Shown one piece after another: positions 33,247 to 44,703 of a DNA stretch of 64,000 nt. A program made the translations under genes and the position numbers. How positions within the stretch are numbered: the first letter of the stretch is position 1; the number at the start of each line of letters is the position of its first letter. Under the pieces are notes generated by a model. That model had not been told where the DNA came from. It saw only the letters and a list, made by a program, of their open reading frames with translations, and made no database searches. The stretch comes from Taenia hydatigena (taxonomy: Eukaryota > Platyhelminthes > Cestoda > Cyclophyllidea > Taeniidae), in the NCBI GenBank assembly GCA_036345935.2, contig JADWOT020001369.1:1-64000 (forward strand), written 5' to 3'.

Positions 33247-35736
33247 CTCCAGTTTTCGCAACATTGATTCCTATCTCGTACATCTTTACAGTGAGCGTAG
33301 CTGGTTTCTTCTCGATTCTGCTATAAGATGGAAGCTACAGTAAGAACAGAACTCCTCCGTCAACGTTGCATGCATTCGCTATCATGAATTTTGCAAATGA
33401 GCTTGGTATTGATTCTGTAATATTTGTTCCTTACTGGGGTCACGTTTAGGTATGGCGATCCTAAACAGCGCAATCCGTGAAATGGGAGGCATCATTTAGA
33501 GGGATTGAGACCGTTGGTAACATGCATTCACGCCGAATCGGCTCGATTTGCCCGGTACTTAAGCAAGATATTCGGATCTGCCTTTTACTCAACTATGCAA
33601 AGTCATCTTCAATAAATTACACAGATAACACTTATTCATTCATTTTTGATGATTAAACATTCCACAACCATTTGCATCCACTCAACACATGTCTAGGAGC
33701 AGACTGGGTCCAACAGGGCTCCATCGACCTCTCACATGCTATAAAAAACGATGCATTTTAAATTGTGTTCTCAGGACGTAAAACTTAGAGCAATAGACCC
33801 CCAGATGGTGGGCATAAAATTAGATCCACCACCTCAACTCAACAGCCTTATTGTAGGCTATTTTACGGCCTAAAATCTTGACAAAGGTTTATACCGCGTC
33901 AAAAACTCCGTCGGCAAATAACTCTCATCTTTAAAAAAGTAAGACCAGAAGAAACTATTTCTACGACTGCTACTGCACGTACTCAAAAGAAATAATAGAA
34001 AAATGTGACGAGGTTAGTGATTTTAGTAGAGGAATGGGGATGACTACATCACGTTTAGATGGAATGGGGCGCAATTTACTCATTTTACTTGATGCCAAAG
34101 TGCATTTAAAACCCATTAGATTTAATGATTGTGAGTCTATGACTGTGCCCATTTGACGACACAGGTTAATTCTCATCAGTTCCCACTGTGAATTCTACCT
34201 CAGAGAGTAAAACAGGTTTACCAAATAAGGTAGTCCGAAACTCTCATAGTGCACAGTTAACAGTCGTCTGTACTGCAGTTTCTACCGAATATTATAAATG
34301 CCTTTTAGTTTTAAATATAAGAGGAAGGGGTGTCAGTTACTGATAAAATTGGCCGAGGCGAGACCCAGAGTCAAGAAGAAAAGCAGGCCCAGCAAGACCA
34401 CTGAAAGAGGCCTAATTTCAAAGTCCGTAGCCCAAAATGTCCAAAGAGTCTACCTGTACTGGTTTAGTTAATGCAGTTCCAATCGCCTCCATGATATAAG
34501 GGCGTTTGGTGTGAATGAGCGAAAGCCCAAAGCACGGTATTCTCTTCTAAGGACAATACAAAAGATAGAATTAAATTTTTGGATGTTAATAGAATGGGTA
34601 TGGGAGCGCAGTCAGAACGTATTGCGTCAAAATTAAATGCGCAAAACATTCCAGAATGCACAATCTAAAAAACCAAGTAGATGAGAGTTGACAAATTATT
34701 CAGATGATTTTGTATCGATAACAATCTATTCTACTGATTGTCAATTAGTAGGACTTATAGAGTTATTAAATGCTGAAACGTCGGGCACACTCGATTCAGA
34801 TTTAAGCGTATAACACGCTACCGCATCGACTCTTCAAATCGCACACAAGGACCTAAGCTTCTGCGTCATAACACACGCACATTGGTCATGATCTTGGTAA
34901 GGTGCTGTCTAATGGGCCCTGTATTTCTTCCCTCGTATTTTATGCCAACCAGATTCAATTCGGCCTGTTAGCCCGAAAAACCCGAGCTACGTTCAGCTAA
35001 GATTTGTACAGAGCGCTTACAGTAGAGGCGACAATGTCTTCCTGACCCAATCAGGAATTCTTTGATAATGCCATTTCACTACAATGAGGATGTCTCACCT
35101 CCGAGTTGTTATCTTATCCCTTTCAGCGAAAATCGGGCCACTCATCGACCTGAGTGATGTGCCTACGTATTTGAAGGCTTAATATTGACCGAGAAAAGGG
35201 AGTCACAAGAACATCTAGTGGAAGCCATCAGCGAGCATTAACACGAATTTGCAGACAATGTGCCTCAATGGTTCCCACTTCTACATATTGCGCGGCGAAA
35301 TCATACTGAGCACACAATTTAGCTTACTGGTCACAAACTGACGCCTAAGTTTGAGGCTGACAACTTTCCTTCACGCCTTTCTATACATCCTTTTGATATT
35401 GGGTTACAAATTAGTGAATGTTAATTCTACGAATTAAAGAAAAGCTACTTTCTGAATATAGGGCAACCAAAATTACAACTTTTAAAACATTTCATAGATG
35501 TACTACTAAAAGCATAGAATTAACGCATTTGTACGCTCTGCGTTTACAGACCAAAAATGCTCGATTAGGCAAACTATGTAGAACAATGGCCTTCGGTGCA
35601 GGGTGACATGCAAATTTGCATGGTTCTGCAGTCTGTGATAGTTATTGAAATTTTATAAAGGCATATTTTGATGCAAAACTATTAGGGTTTTCTAAGGTGC
35701 TTTTTGGGACGTGTGCATTAATTCTTTTTATTCTAG

Positions 35737-35975
35737 GTCAAATTCATTGATCGGTTTTAACTCCATTTCCACAAACATCGTCGCCTCTCGAAGCGTTGCG
35801 TTTGGACTTTGCTGCACAAACCCTGGCATGTATGATGTAGCGGCACAGCGTGAAGTAACTCAAGCCGAGACAGCAGCAACGACAGCATTTTTTCACCTCA
35901 GCACTTCAAAATCACCTATTTAAACCAGATGAGGATATGCGGCCTCTAATACCAGAAGTATCTCTTATGGCCCAG
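35737..35975 (+). CDS. Putative exon(s), unknown protein
   Basis: An acceptor (TTTTTATTCTAG) ends at 35736 and a strong donor (CAG|GTAAGAAG) follows 35975. The first part is open in one frame to a stop near 35923. The last 74 nt (35902-35975), preceded by their own acceptor (TTTTTTCACCTCAG), read as a convincing acidic segment in another frame (LFKPDEDMRPLIPEVSLMAQ). So this may be two exons or alternative acceptors, or one exon with a one-base change in the T6 run. No family was recognised. Confidence 0.4.
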
Positions 35976-36143
35976 GTAAGAAGCCCTTTCCTATCCTTTG
36001 CTGTAGGTTTGCCTTTTTGGTCATCCGCCTTCATGCTTTGCTTTTAGTTACCCAACCATGCATGCTTAGCTACCCTCAGTTTAGAACAAGTGATTTTGTA
36101 CTTGTTTTCCCTTTCTTTTGCCTCCTTTAAAGTAAGCTTCAAG

Positions 36144-36341
36144 AACACTTGGCTCCCTGTGCCCTCACCAGCAGTGAGCGTCCATGACGTTGCTCAAGTA
36201 CTTGCCCGTTACCCTCAACAATCCGCTAATTGTGAGTCAATGATAGAGGACTCTGAAAACTCCAAATTGTTCATCAATAATTCCCAAGGGCATAGTGAAA
36301 TGCGCCTATTTACTCTTTTGAGTCGTTTGGGCGAGTATTAA
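36144..36341 (+). CDS. Putative exon, unknown protein
   Basis: An acceptor ending TTCAAG at 36143 gives phase 0, matching the donor at 35975. The frame runs 65 codons to a stop (TWLPVPSPAVSVHDVAQVLA, then a Ser/Asn-rich end). It may be a last exon, although no AATAAA was seen close by. A GTGAGT inside (near 36231) is an alternative donor. Confidence 0.4.
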   Translation, partial: NTWLPVPSPAVSVHDVAQVLARYPQQSANCESMIEDSENSKLFINNSQGHSEMRLFTLLSRLGEY

Positions 36342-36859
36342 GTGTGAAGGTATTTGTGGTCAGAGTCACAAACCAGAGCATTGGCTTCGATGTGCACACA
36401 CATCAGATTGATAGTTTGTTAATTTTCACGTTCTCAAGTAATTGCAGTGTGTTCACCCACTAACTTTGCTAGGAATGAAAATCCTTTGAGTGTGCAGAAC
36501 GCGATACCTGCGATGGGCGGAGAAGTTGTGGGAAGGAAAGGATTTAAAGTTTAACTGAAGCACTCCATTAGTATACCTATTTTAAGCTCTAGGCCCTAAA
36601 CACTGTCATAGCTCCTGCCGGTGTGCTTTTAAGTATTTTCCTTTTTCTCATAAAGGCCAATTTGAGTTATACATTTTAAGTGTTGACGCTGTGTAGTGGA
36701 CTGCCGATTAATTCTATATCTCACTCTTCTTTGTCCCTATCGATTTTGCTAGATGATTCATAGCCCTGAGGGTAGTTAATCTGTCGCATTAATAGCATTT
36801 AAATCAATTTCAGATTTCCACTATGATGTTGTAGATTTCACTTCTCAGTGTTTTCATAG

Positions 36860-37054
36860 GTGTCATCAGTGTCCTCACCGATGGTGTTGCTCTCAACTCC
36901 TACACCCTTGTTGTGTTGCGCGACTATCAGTTTGAATGAATTTGTGGTGAATGTACTTCACTTGGCTCCACCAAATTGGTGCGTGCAACTTAGCTCTCCA
37001 CATTACGAGTCATGTCTTACACAGGTTGCAAATGCTCCTCTTCGCTTGCTTTGA
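36860..37054 (+). CDS. Putative exon, unknown protein
   Basis: The acceptor GTGTTTTCATAG ends at 36859. The frame is open for 64 codons with protein-like content (FVVNVLHLAPPNWCVQL) to a stop at 37054. It may continue the gene at 35.7-36.3 kb if the internal donor there is used, or be separate. Unrecognised. Confidence 0.3.
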   Translation: MSSVSSPMVLLSTPTPLLCCATISLNEFVVNVLHLAPPNWCVQLSSPHYESCLTQVANAPLRLL

Positions 37055-37059
37055 CTGGT

Positions 37060-40000
37060 GCAACGTTTTGCGTCTTCGATCGCATCGCCACAAGTATCCT
37101 TGCTAGGGATTCTAATTATGTTATTTTTTATGAACCCTTCGCTCCTTGCAGCACAATTCCTTTATAGTTTTAAAGAAGCATAGCTTCACTGTAACAGTCA
37201 CTAGGCTCATGTTAAATTTCAACATATTAGACAAATAGATATTTTACCACTCTACTGTCGTTTGATTTAAAGGAACTACTTTGCCGATTTCCCGGGATAC
37301 TAATGGTCACCTGTGCCTTTTAAATAAGGCTCTTGGAGGACGCATTCATACTTTTTCTTAACATAGATTTGCAAACTAAGCATGTTTAGGATCTGTTTGA
37401 CGAAGAGCAGGCACGCTAGGAGAGAAAGTCGCGGTCCCTGAAACTCACCTTTATTTAGCGGACGATGTGAGCATCACTTTCTTGGTATCTTCTGCAGCTC
37501 GCATGCATGATATTTATAAAACTTCCAATGGCTATATACGGCAGTGTACCCTCTTTTAAGGCCATAGTAGAATATGCTGTCGCGTATTTGCAAGTCAATT
37601 CAACAGTTCTCGAAACTTTCGGCTGCGCAGATTAATAGAGGAAGTTTACCATTTGACGAGGGTCACCGAACATTGTGCGATTTTTTAAGTGTAGTGAAGT
37701 CGTAATTAGTAACGTTCCTCATTTCCGCCTTGTTTTTTACCATTGCATACAAGTCGTAATATACTGGTTATCATCAGCGTTTGTCAGAAAAACGGCGTTA
37801 AATTTTTTGTCGATGTCAATTTAGTTGTTACATGTATAGCGCTCCAATCGTTCCGAAAATTCACAGTGGGCTATGATAGGACAATGAATGTTATATGACC
37901 GATGTTTGGAAGCAGCCTAGCTATACGTCATTAGTCGGCCATCTGACATGTTCTCCCTAAAGATATTTATTGAACGATGACAGCAACTATCCGATAGTGA
38001 CTACTAAAATCGTTGAATCCCATGCTCACCATCCACTCATCCGTGGCCACTTTCATTGCATCGCCGCCTATGGCAAGTCACTTTGTTCCATGCGGAGGAG
38101 GCAGCATTTTAGTGCTCAGAGTACAGTCTCGCTTAGGAGAGAGATGAAAACATAAGGAGAAGACTGGTTGACTGCTTCTTAGTTTGAGTCTATGAGTGCA
38201 CAAACGCGGATCCGTCATTTGCTCGTCTGTCATCGAGGCCAGTGATACCTATAATGCATGCTGCGGATTATAATGACCCAAATTTACTTGTTTTGCTTCC
38301 GCAAAATTCTAGTTTTGCTAATTTGAAATTTATACCGAAACCGACTACCTTTCGCCCCACAGAGAAGTTGTCTGCGCAAGTCAAATGAGGAAGAAGTTTG
38401 ATGGAAGGGACGTCCTGGAAATGCTCTTAAGAATTTTGAAACTGGTGAGAGTGACCTCGCGAGCAGCGCTTTCATTGAAACTCATCCAAATTTAACCCTT
38501 CTCACCAGTAAAAGGGGTATCTGTGCCTCTCCCGCAAAATATGGGGTTGCAATAAGCTTATAGAGATGATGATCCTTCACAGACTCACTGCTAACCAATC
38601 ATCCGTGCACTTAAACCCAGCATTGCCATCGCCTTTTTACACACCTCATTTTGGCAGCCGGCTCTAAGTATCGGTGTTTACTAATTGGGAGCGAGCGCAG
38701 TTTTGGTTGTTTGGTAAAGGAATTTACTTATTTTCACTGCTATGTTATTAAGAGCATCAGAACTTAACTGCATCCTGTTGTTTTGACTGCACTTTTATAC
38801 TCATTGTTCAATACACTGGTCTAAAATATACCAAATTTAATTATGTAGGACAAGGTATGATTTCGTTAGAACTGTTTAAACTACAAGCAGGTGACTCCAC
38901 TCCAAGTAGACGAATCATTGTTAAAGAATGGAAAGACTAAGAGTAATACTAATTAAATTTAAGACATGCTAAAGACAGTGTTACCTGTCATCAGTTCGTT
39001 AGTGATTTTAGGGCAAGTTATCAAGTACCGCATGGATTTCCATCTACACTCCCAGGCATTGGCGAAGTTAGTGAGTAAAGGGGCAACATCGAGATGTGAG
39101 AAAATGAATGCATGCGGAGGTGAGGGGACGAAAGTCTCCTTCTTTGAAGCGCAGCATTCCGCTGGTGACGGCGGGAACTCGATGGGAGGGGGCGATCGCA
39201 TGGCCTCTGTGCACAAATGCAAAGGAGAGCGTTTGTGTCATATCAAGCGAGACAAATTTAATTGGACTGAGGCTATTTTTCAATGGGAACAGGCGTACCA
39301 ATATGCACGTGACTGTCGATTCATATGCAAAATACACCAGAGTACTTTTCTTCAACCTGATTCAATTCCACGGTTTTAAAAGTCCCTTATAAACTTAGCA
39401 CTGAGGCTCTACTATAAAGGAAATCGGGTGTAAGCAACGTCATTACGATGACACAACTATTATGTGACAGAACGATATGATTGCTATGAAGGTTTACAGC
39501 GAGTCAAAAACAAAATTACACAAATAAAATTTTATCTTTACCCAAGATTTGCATGAGTAAAGAAGGCAGGGACAGCCGCAACTATGACTAAGATGGTAAT
39601 AGTAAGTTATAAAATAATGATAACTAATCGTTATCGTTAAGAGCCGTACCGCTCATTGAAATCAGTTTCTGTAAAAGCCTTGGAAACTAGGTTTCGCATA
39701 TTTGCGACGCCAAGTTGAGAAAGGTGTATGGTAATTTGCAATCCTTCTCATCGTTTATGAGTTCGGCTGGCAAAAGTAGATTACTTGGCACTTAAACTTT
39801 TCTAAAGACGAGCGCTTACCTTAGAAGGAAATCTACCTGATAAGTGGTGGACAGTTCTAAATGAACTCAAAAAGAACCACTTACATTCCTAGTCTGGACT
39901 TTTGTCCTTTGCTAAGGAATTCACTAATTCTGCTGACATCTTCTCCATCACAAGCTCACAGAGCAAAGTATAGGTCCTGAAATCTTGCGCGCAGAGCTAC

Positions 40001-40330
40001 ATTCCTACCGATAAGTGGAAAAATCCATTGAATTTTGTCAGTACAGAGGGAAATCCTTCACGTACAGTGTCGAACTCTTACACAGAAATGGTTTCCTGTC
40101 GTAATGATGCTTCCCTAATATTCCTTTTATTTACTGATGCCTAATGCATGGACTCAAGCTTGCTTCAACTCCAAGGTAAGAGGTGAAGAATATAATGACA
40201 AAGTTGATGGCATGAAGTTAAGGCAAGTCTGCCTACATCAGGGGAGTCCCCAAAGATGTTCACAGGAATGAACACGATACCAAACAAATGCCAGCAAAAG
40301 CGTAGGGATTTCAGGTTGCAAAAGATTATT
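37060..40330. other. No confident gene
   Basis: The longest ORF is 38966-39379 (plus, 137 codons), but at least two other frames are also open across it (39108-39392 plus, 39068-39355 minus). The coding frame, if any, cannot be chosen. Elsewhere only short ORFs occur. Confidence 0.35.
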
Positions 40331-40337
40331 TTAGTGA

Positions 40338-40526
40338 GCTAGGACAAAATCACAATGGCAAGCATGTGTAGCCAACTTCAACAGCCGCTTTCATTTTCTG
40401 GGTTTGGCTGAGGACGTCGTCCAGGACAAATCCGTTCACGCTTTGCCTATCATTGTTGATGCTTACATAGAGAACATTATGGAAGGGCCCGAAGAAGGTG
40501 ATTGGGCTTTCACCTTTCTTCTGTAA
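40338..40526 (+). CDS. Putative exon, unknown protein
   Basis: An ATG-less open stretch of 62 codons ending in TAA, with strikingly protein-like content: SRFHFLGLAEDVVQDKSV, then ALPIIVDAYIENIMEG and an acidic EGPEEGDW end. An AG (TGAGCTAG, 40342) could be its acceptor. It recalls the N-terminal layout of some retroelement Gag-like or unknown cytosolic proteins, but no family can be named. No neighbouring exon was found. Confidence 0.35.
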   Translation, partial: ARTKSQWQACVANFNSRFHFLGLAEDVVQDKSVHALPIIVDAYIENIMEGPEEGDWAFTFLL

Positions 40527-41062
40527 AGCGAAAGATGAGAAAGCAGGCAGCAGCTATGGAGTCAACCCTTTGACTGCCTGATTATGGTTTGGCATTGCAG
40601 TTTATTCGCTAAATGGGATAATGGCTACAGAATGAGTGTCGTCATTTAGTAGAAGGAGGCACTTCCATTAAATATTAACTATGCATATACGAACACTAAA
40701 GCGCGTCTACTTTGGCAAGCTAGGGCCTCTATCAAGTCGCAACCGAGTCAAGTCAATGCGGGAACCCGATTTTAGGCTGCGCCAGTGACAATCTAAGCAC
40801 TGCCAAGTCTTCTAAAAGATAGCGTTCCATCAACCCCACCCCATCAAATTTACCCAGTTAATAAATTTCGCTCTATGGCACTTGGCACACCATCTTTTCT
40901 ATTCCATCGGTATGAAAGACGGCGAATGACCATTGTAGAGACTGAGCTTCTGAAGGAATATTACGAGATAGCCAATCTCATTTGCCGTATCTATCATCGC
41001 ACTTATGATAACCGCAATAAATCAAGCCTGATGAGCTGTGGGAGAGTCACAAGTGGTTTTAC

Positions 41063-41129
41063 ATAATCCTTGGAAAGCTGCAAAGATCCACCACATTTGG
41101 GTTCATCCTCGTCTTTTAGTGGTACAATC
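41063..41129 (-). CDS. Putative small exon, unknown
   Basis: 67 nt bounded by acceptor TTACTTCAAG and donor T|GTAAAA, encoding an acidic IVPLKDEDEPKCGG segment inside a longer open frame (41003-41359). The plus strand is also open here, so confidence is low. A second protein-like minus ORF lies upstream at 41494-41676. Confidence 0.2.
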
Positions 41130-41493
41130 CTTGAAGTAATGTTAGGCATGCTGCATTTTAGCCAAGATAAACCTACGCATACAGTCACTGTAATGGACAT
41201 TGCATGTGCATTTATTACAATAGCATTGAAACCGTTATCGCATATTGGTTTCAATTGTACTCCACATTCGTGATGCAGCAGCCAACATGGATTTGCGATT
41301 AAGCTAGCCAAAAGCCTTTTTATCCATAGTATCGCTTCAGCGGCAAGCAGAGATAACATGCGTTAATAAGAGATTCGTTGCGCATTGTGCCTTAATCTTT
41401 GGAGTTCTCCAGCTAATTCAATTCCGGGGATAACAAAGTGTTATCAGGGCTGTGCACAATTGAACCCCGTGAAGCAGAACATTAGAAGGTGGA

Positions 41494-41676
41494 CTAAAAC
41501 GGGCCAAAACGAAAACGACTTAAAGGACGTCCTTCCACTGTGGACTGTACTATTGTCTCATCTGCTGTGATTCGCACGAATTCGGTCCATGCTGATACCT
41601 CGGCCAAGTTTGCCATTTTATGCAACCAACAAATAGACATTTCTAGACAATTACTCCACCTATATGCACATGGCAA
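41494..41676 (-). CDS. Putative exon, unknown protein
   Basis: A minus-strand frame of 60 codons with a protein-like middle (AWTEFVRITADETIVQSTVE) and a stop. It lies downstream of gene B on the same strand and might be a 3' exon of it, but no phase-1 acceptor fits well. Unrecognised. Confidence 0.25.
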   Translation of the reverse strand: MPCAYRWSNCLEMSICWLHKMANLAEVSAWTEFVRITADETIVQSTVEGRPLSRFRFGPF

Positions 41677-41757
41677 AACTTAAAACAAAACCCCGTGTTG
41701 AACACTTCGTAGGAGAGGTATTGTTACTATCCATTAAATAAGCCCCAGACTTCGGAA

Positions 41758-41985
41758 ATGTTAAGGATAATCAACCTGGCATCTGTACCTACCGGATCAT
41801 TCGTTTCGATTCCTTACACTATAATTCCACAAATTCGCCCCTATTACTTGTCAAAACAACGAAGACAGGTCAACTATGTCTACTGCATCGTGCTTTTGAG
41901 GGATGTGATTGACGTATGGGCTGGATCCTCCAGGACCCCTTATCACTGGCTCACGGCCAACAGATCGCTTGTGAAAGCAGGCTAA
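41758..41985 (+). CDS. Unrecognised ORF
   Basis: A 75-codon ORF starting at an ATG. Its composition is varied and protein-like (IIPQIRPYYLSKQRRQVNYV and then RDVIDVWAG) up to a stop. It has no family signature, no signal peptide and no supporting conservation inside the window. Confidence 0.25.
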   Translation: MLRIINLASVPTGSFVSIPYTIIPQIRPYYLSKQRRQVNYVYCIVLLRDVIDVWAGSSRTPYHWLTANRSLVKAG

Positions 41986-42639
41986 AACTGGGGCAAAGCC
42001 ACGACTTCCGCTGCTAGTGGGGCCAAAAGGGACAAATCTTATTTAATGCATATTTCAAAAAAGGCAAGTAAAAGGGAAAAGGATGTAAAATTGAGCATAA
42101 GTTTAATAGCAAAACTTACAGCTGAGTGTCGAAACGGCTTGTTGGGTCGCACTGAAACAAATAAATGGACGTGGTAAATTCGCAATGATACACATTTTAC
42201 TCACACAACCGATGACTTTTACGATTACGTTCGACTATTGATCACGTAATATTACCACGGGCCGTCAATTACTACCTGGGCCACTGAGGATATTCGACGT
42301 TATGCAATGCCATGTATGCCTTGTCATAACAATTAATCTACACCCAAATGACTTCGTATAGTCAGATCCCCTTACACAAGACCTAAGGTAAAACTTTTGA
42401 GCACTTTGCAAACAATTCGCCACTGCGTTTGCTTCTACCTTACGGAGATATTGGTTACGATTAAAATGGAAATGAATCACTGTCATTGTAACTACAACTT
42501 ACCAATTTTTTGCTGACGCAATAGTGTTTATCTGCATTCTAAGCAAATAATGCGAGGCAAGCGTCTGGAAGGTAGAAAAGGGTAAGAAAATAGTAAGCAA
42601 GCATTGCGAAATATGCCTAATGGATAAGGTGGTACCTAC

Positions 42640-43482
42640 AGTTGTGATGATTATACACGTGTTCTTGCAATGCCTCTAGCGTCCAAAATTCGGTGTAGCA
42701 CTCTGTGCAGTGAAGGCGTATTTCCGAATTCTCCATTCTCGCGACTGCATTGTGGTACAATAAAGTATATGTTTAAGGGGAATCTGTGTGAGACGCAAAT
42801 GCTATGGTTGAGGAGCAGAGCACACCAAATTCAATCAGAGGCCACTAGACCCAAGCTCACAGATATGCGTTCCGATGAAGTGACGGTTAAGCGGATCAAA
42901 GTTGTCGAATTCAGTGTTACAAACATAGCACGTACTGTGATTCCAAGCTATTTTCAAGGTTCAAAAGAAAATACTTGTGTTGATTTCGATACATATGATT
43001 GTCAAATAAACGCTTTGGAAGCGCGTTTCGTAAGTTATACCTTTTTGATGAAGCAAGAGTGTTCCGAGGGACTCGCAACGCCTTGGGCATTTTGGACAAT
43101 CATAAACGTTGTCTACTGAAACACAACAAACATGTACTGCGATTCACCTAATTTTATCCGTTAATTCAGAAGACCGAATCACTTGTATTACATCGTGTAT
43201 TGTTCCACTCAAGGTGATTTAAATATTCATGAGCTGCTCTTAAATATCTTTGCTTTAACACGCAAAACTCTATATTGTTAACATGCTTGCACTTATGTAT
43301 GCATTCATGTGCACAATGATGTATGTGCACCTAAAGCGCACATTAAAATTTACAATCAATCTACCTTGGTGCGCGCGTTCCACGTGTCCAAAGCATTGGA
43401 TGATGCTTCTGAACGATGCTGAGCACAAATTGCATGTGTGGACATCCATTATGGCCAAGAGTTACGCGAGTTGCACGACCTC
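42640..43482 (-). CDS. C2H2 zinc-finger gene B (probably partial or decaying)
   Basis: Four consecutive finger exons on minus. B1 43365-43482 (118 nt), B2 43041-43115 (75 nt), B3 42861-42947 (87 nt), B4 42640-42744 (105 nt). B2-B4 have intact GT/AG borders (donors GTATAA, GTGAGC, GTAGGT; acceptors TTTCAG, AAATAG, ATGCAG), all phase 1-1, with introns of about 93-249 nt. Fingers: B1 CNLC...HVERAH, B2 CPKC...H (its second His is supplied by B3 across the splice, H-x5-H), B3 CYVC...HFIGTH, B4 CTEC...HVYNHH. B3 and B4 equal A3 and A4 exactly in length. B1 has one extra base and an in-frame TAA before its finger, so the 5' part may be broken or use another acceptor. It may begin in the ORF at 44383-44703. 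No terminal exon was found. Confidence 0.65.
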
Positions 43483-43751
43483 CTGCAATGAAGCTTACAG
43501 CGAATATAATGAGTGGGCAGGGGAACCTCCTGGATCAGCCCTCAACCAGACATGTGGTTACAACGCAGAGCAAAGGTCGTCGCCTGTTTGGCCAAAACTT
43601 TGAGCACCAGAGATTTGTGGTTAAAGTCCACTGCACTCAGCTTGCTTCTTCCTTATGTGTTAAGCGATGAGATCTCAATTAAACTTAGTCCTTTCACCGT
43701 ATGGAATTTGAAGACGCTTGTCAGAGAAGACGCCTTAATGTATCGGGTATT

Positions 43752-43988
43752 TTAGGGAATTTTACCTTGGTATGTTCGAATCCACGCCCCATCAATGCTT
43801 AGCAGAAAGGATGAGAAGGCTGTTCTACGAAGCCATATAGAATGAAATGTAAACAAATTTATGAGTTGTTGTTCTAAGTAACCCAAGAGATGAAAGCCGA
43901 ATGGGGCGAGATCCTGCGACAGAGCTTCCGGTAAAATTAAATGAGTACCTAATAGAACACCCCGTATCTTTTCAGAAACTATTAGCAC
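43752..43988 (-). mobile_element. mariner-type transposase C-terminal relic
   Basis: The 78-codon frame contains SQDLAPFGFHLLGYLEQQL, which matches the mariner C-terminal block S-P-D-L-A-P-x-D/F-x-H-L-F-x-x-L that carries the third catalytic acidic residue region. It is followed by a typical FSSFLLS...W...G-K-I-P tail. The catalytic Asp position in the DLAPxD block is Gly here, and the P of SPDLAP is Q. The frame upstream (44000-44130) has stops. No terminal inverted repeats were identified. It sits between gene B exon B1 and the inverted B2/B3 relic, on the same strand as gene B, and is inactive. Confidence 0.6.
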
Positions 43989-44119
43989 TCAGAACAGCAA
44001 AGCATAGAATCTACTTCTAGAGTTCAAAGTCTTTTATGCAAACAATCAATGTATTTGCTGCAACAAAATAGATGCTTGAGCTCGCTTTCAGTCACCAGGC
44101 GAGTCTCATGCCCTTAAAA

Positions 44120-44340
44120 ATAACAGTGCGCGGCGCGAGTCCGAAATGCTCAAGGCGTTGCGAATCCCTCTGAACGCTCTTACTACACTAAAAAAGTAAA
44201 ACTTACGAAACGCGCTTCCAAAGCTTCTATGTGACGATTACATGCACCAAAATCAACACAAGTAGTTTCTTTTGAACCTTGAAAATAACTTGGAATCACG
44301 GTACGTGCTATGTTTGTAACACTCAATTCGAGAACTTTGA
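44120..44340 (+). pseudogene. Inverted, broken copy of finger exons B2 and B3
   Basis: Read on plus, this segment matches the minus strand from about 43115 to 42890. It covers exon B2, the short intron and the first half of B3. The first cysteine codon of B2 is changed (TGT to TCC), an in-frame TAA follows the first His, the B3 acceptor AATAG reads AATAAC, and similarity stops in mid-finger near 44340. It is therefore a dead copy forming a small palindrome with gene B. The loop of about 1 kb contains exon B1 and the mariner relic. Confidence 0.75.
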
Positions 44341-44382
44341 CCCACCCAAGAGCGTATTCTTTTTGGTAAAATAATGTTTGTA

Positions 44383-44703
44383 TTAGTTAGACGTTGGCAA
44401 GCCTGCAAGGGATTTTCGAAGGGGATTATCAGCTACGCATTGCGACGGTAAAACAAAGCCTTGACTCTCCATTCCCCAAATTCTGGCATTTTCCATGCCC
44501 AAAAGGAGCAATTTAGAGGAAGAATATGCAACTGTCACGACTCTCACTGAAGCTGAGAGATTAATGTCTACGAGTGGGTCCACCTTGTCAACAACGCTGA
44601 AATTTTGTGCACTAGTTGTACGATTTGGTAGTGCATGAACCGATGCTATAACTTTGGTTTCCCAACGCACAGCCAACATCTTGTGCCATTTTATGGAGCG
44701 CAC
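44383..44703 (-). CDS. Putative 5' exon upstream of gene B
   Basis: A long open frame (106 codons; first in-frame ATG at about codon 9) on the same strand as gene B, with protein-like content (KVDPLVDINLSASVRVVTVA, then SSKLLLLGMENARIWGME). It has no known domain. It may be the start of gene B. Candidate donors inside are not phase 1 as B1 would need. It may also be an independent gene interrupted by the later insertions. Confidence 0.35.
   Translation of the reverse strand: MRSIKWHKMLAVRWETKVIASVHALPNRTTSAQNFSVVDKVDPLVDINLSASVRVVTVAYSSSKLLLLGMENARIWGMESQGFVLPSQCVADNPLRKSLAGLPTSN

Noticed and set aside
38966..39379. 137-codon plus-strand ORF
   Set aside because: Two other frames, one on the opposite strand, are also open over most of it. 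There is no domain, splice or conservation support to pick one.
42670..43119. Longest ORF of the window (149 codons, plus strand)
   Set aside because: It lies exactly antisense to finger exons B2-B4, whose codon pattern, splice sites and homology to loci A and C are on the minus strand.
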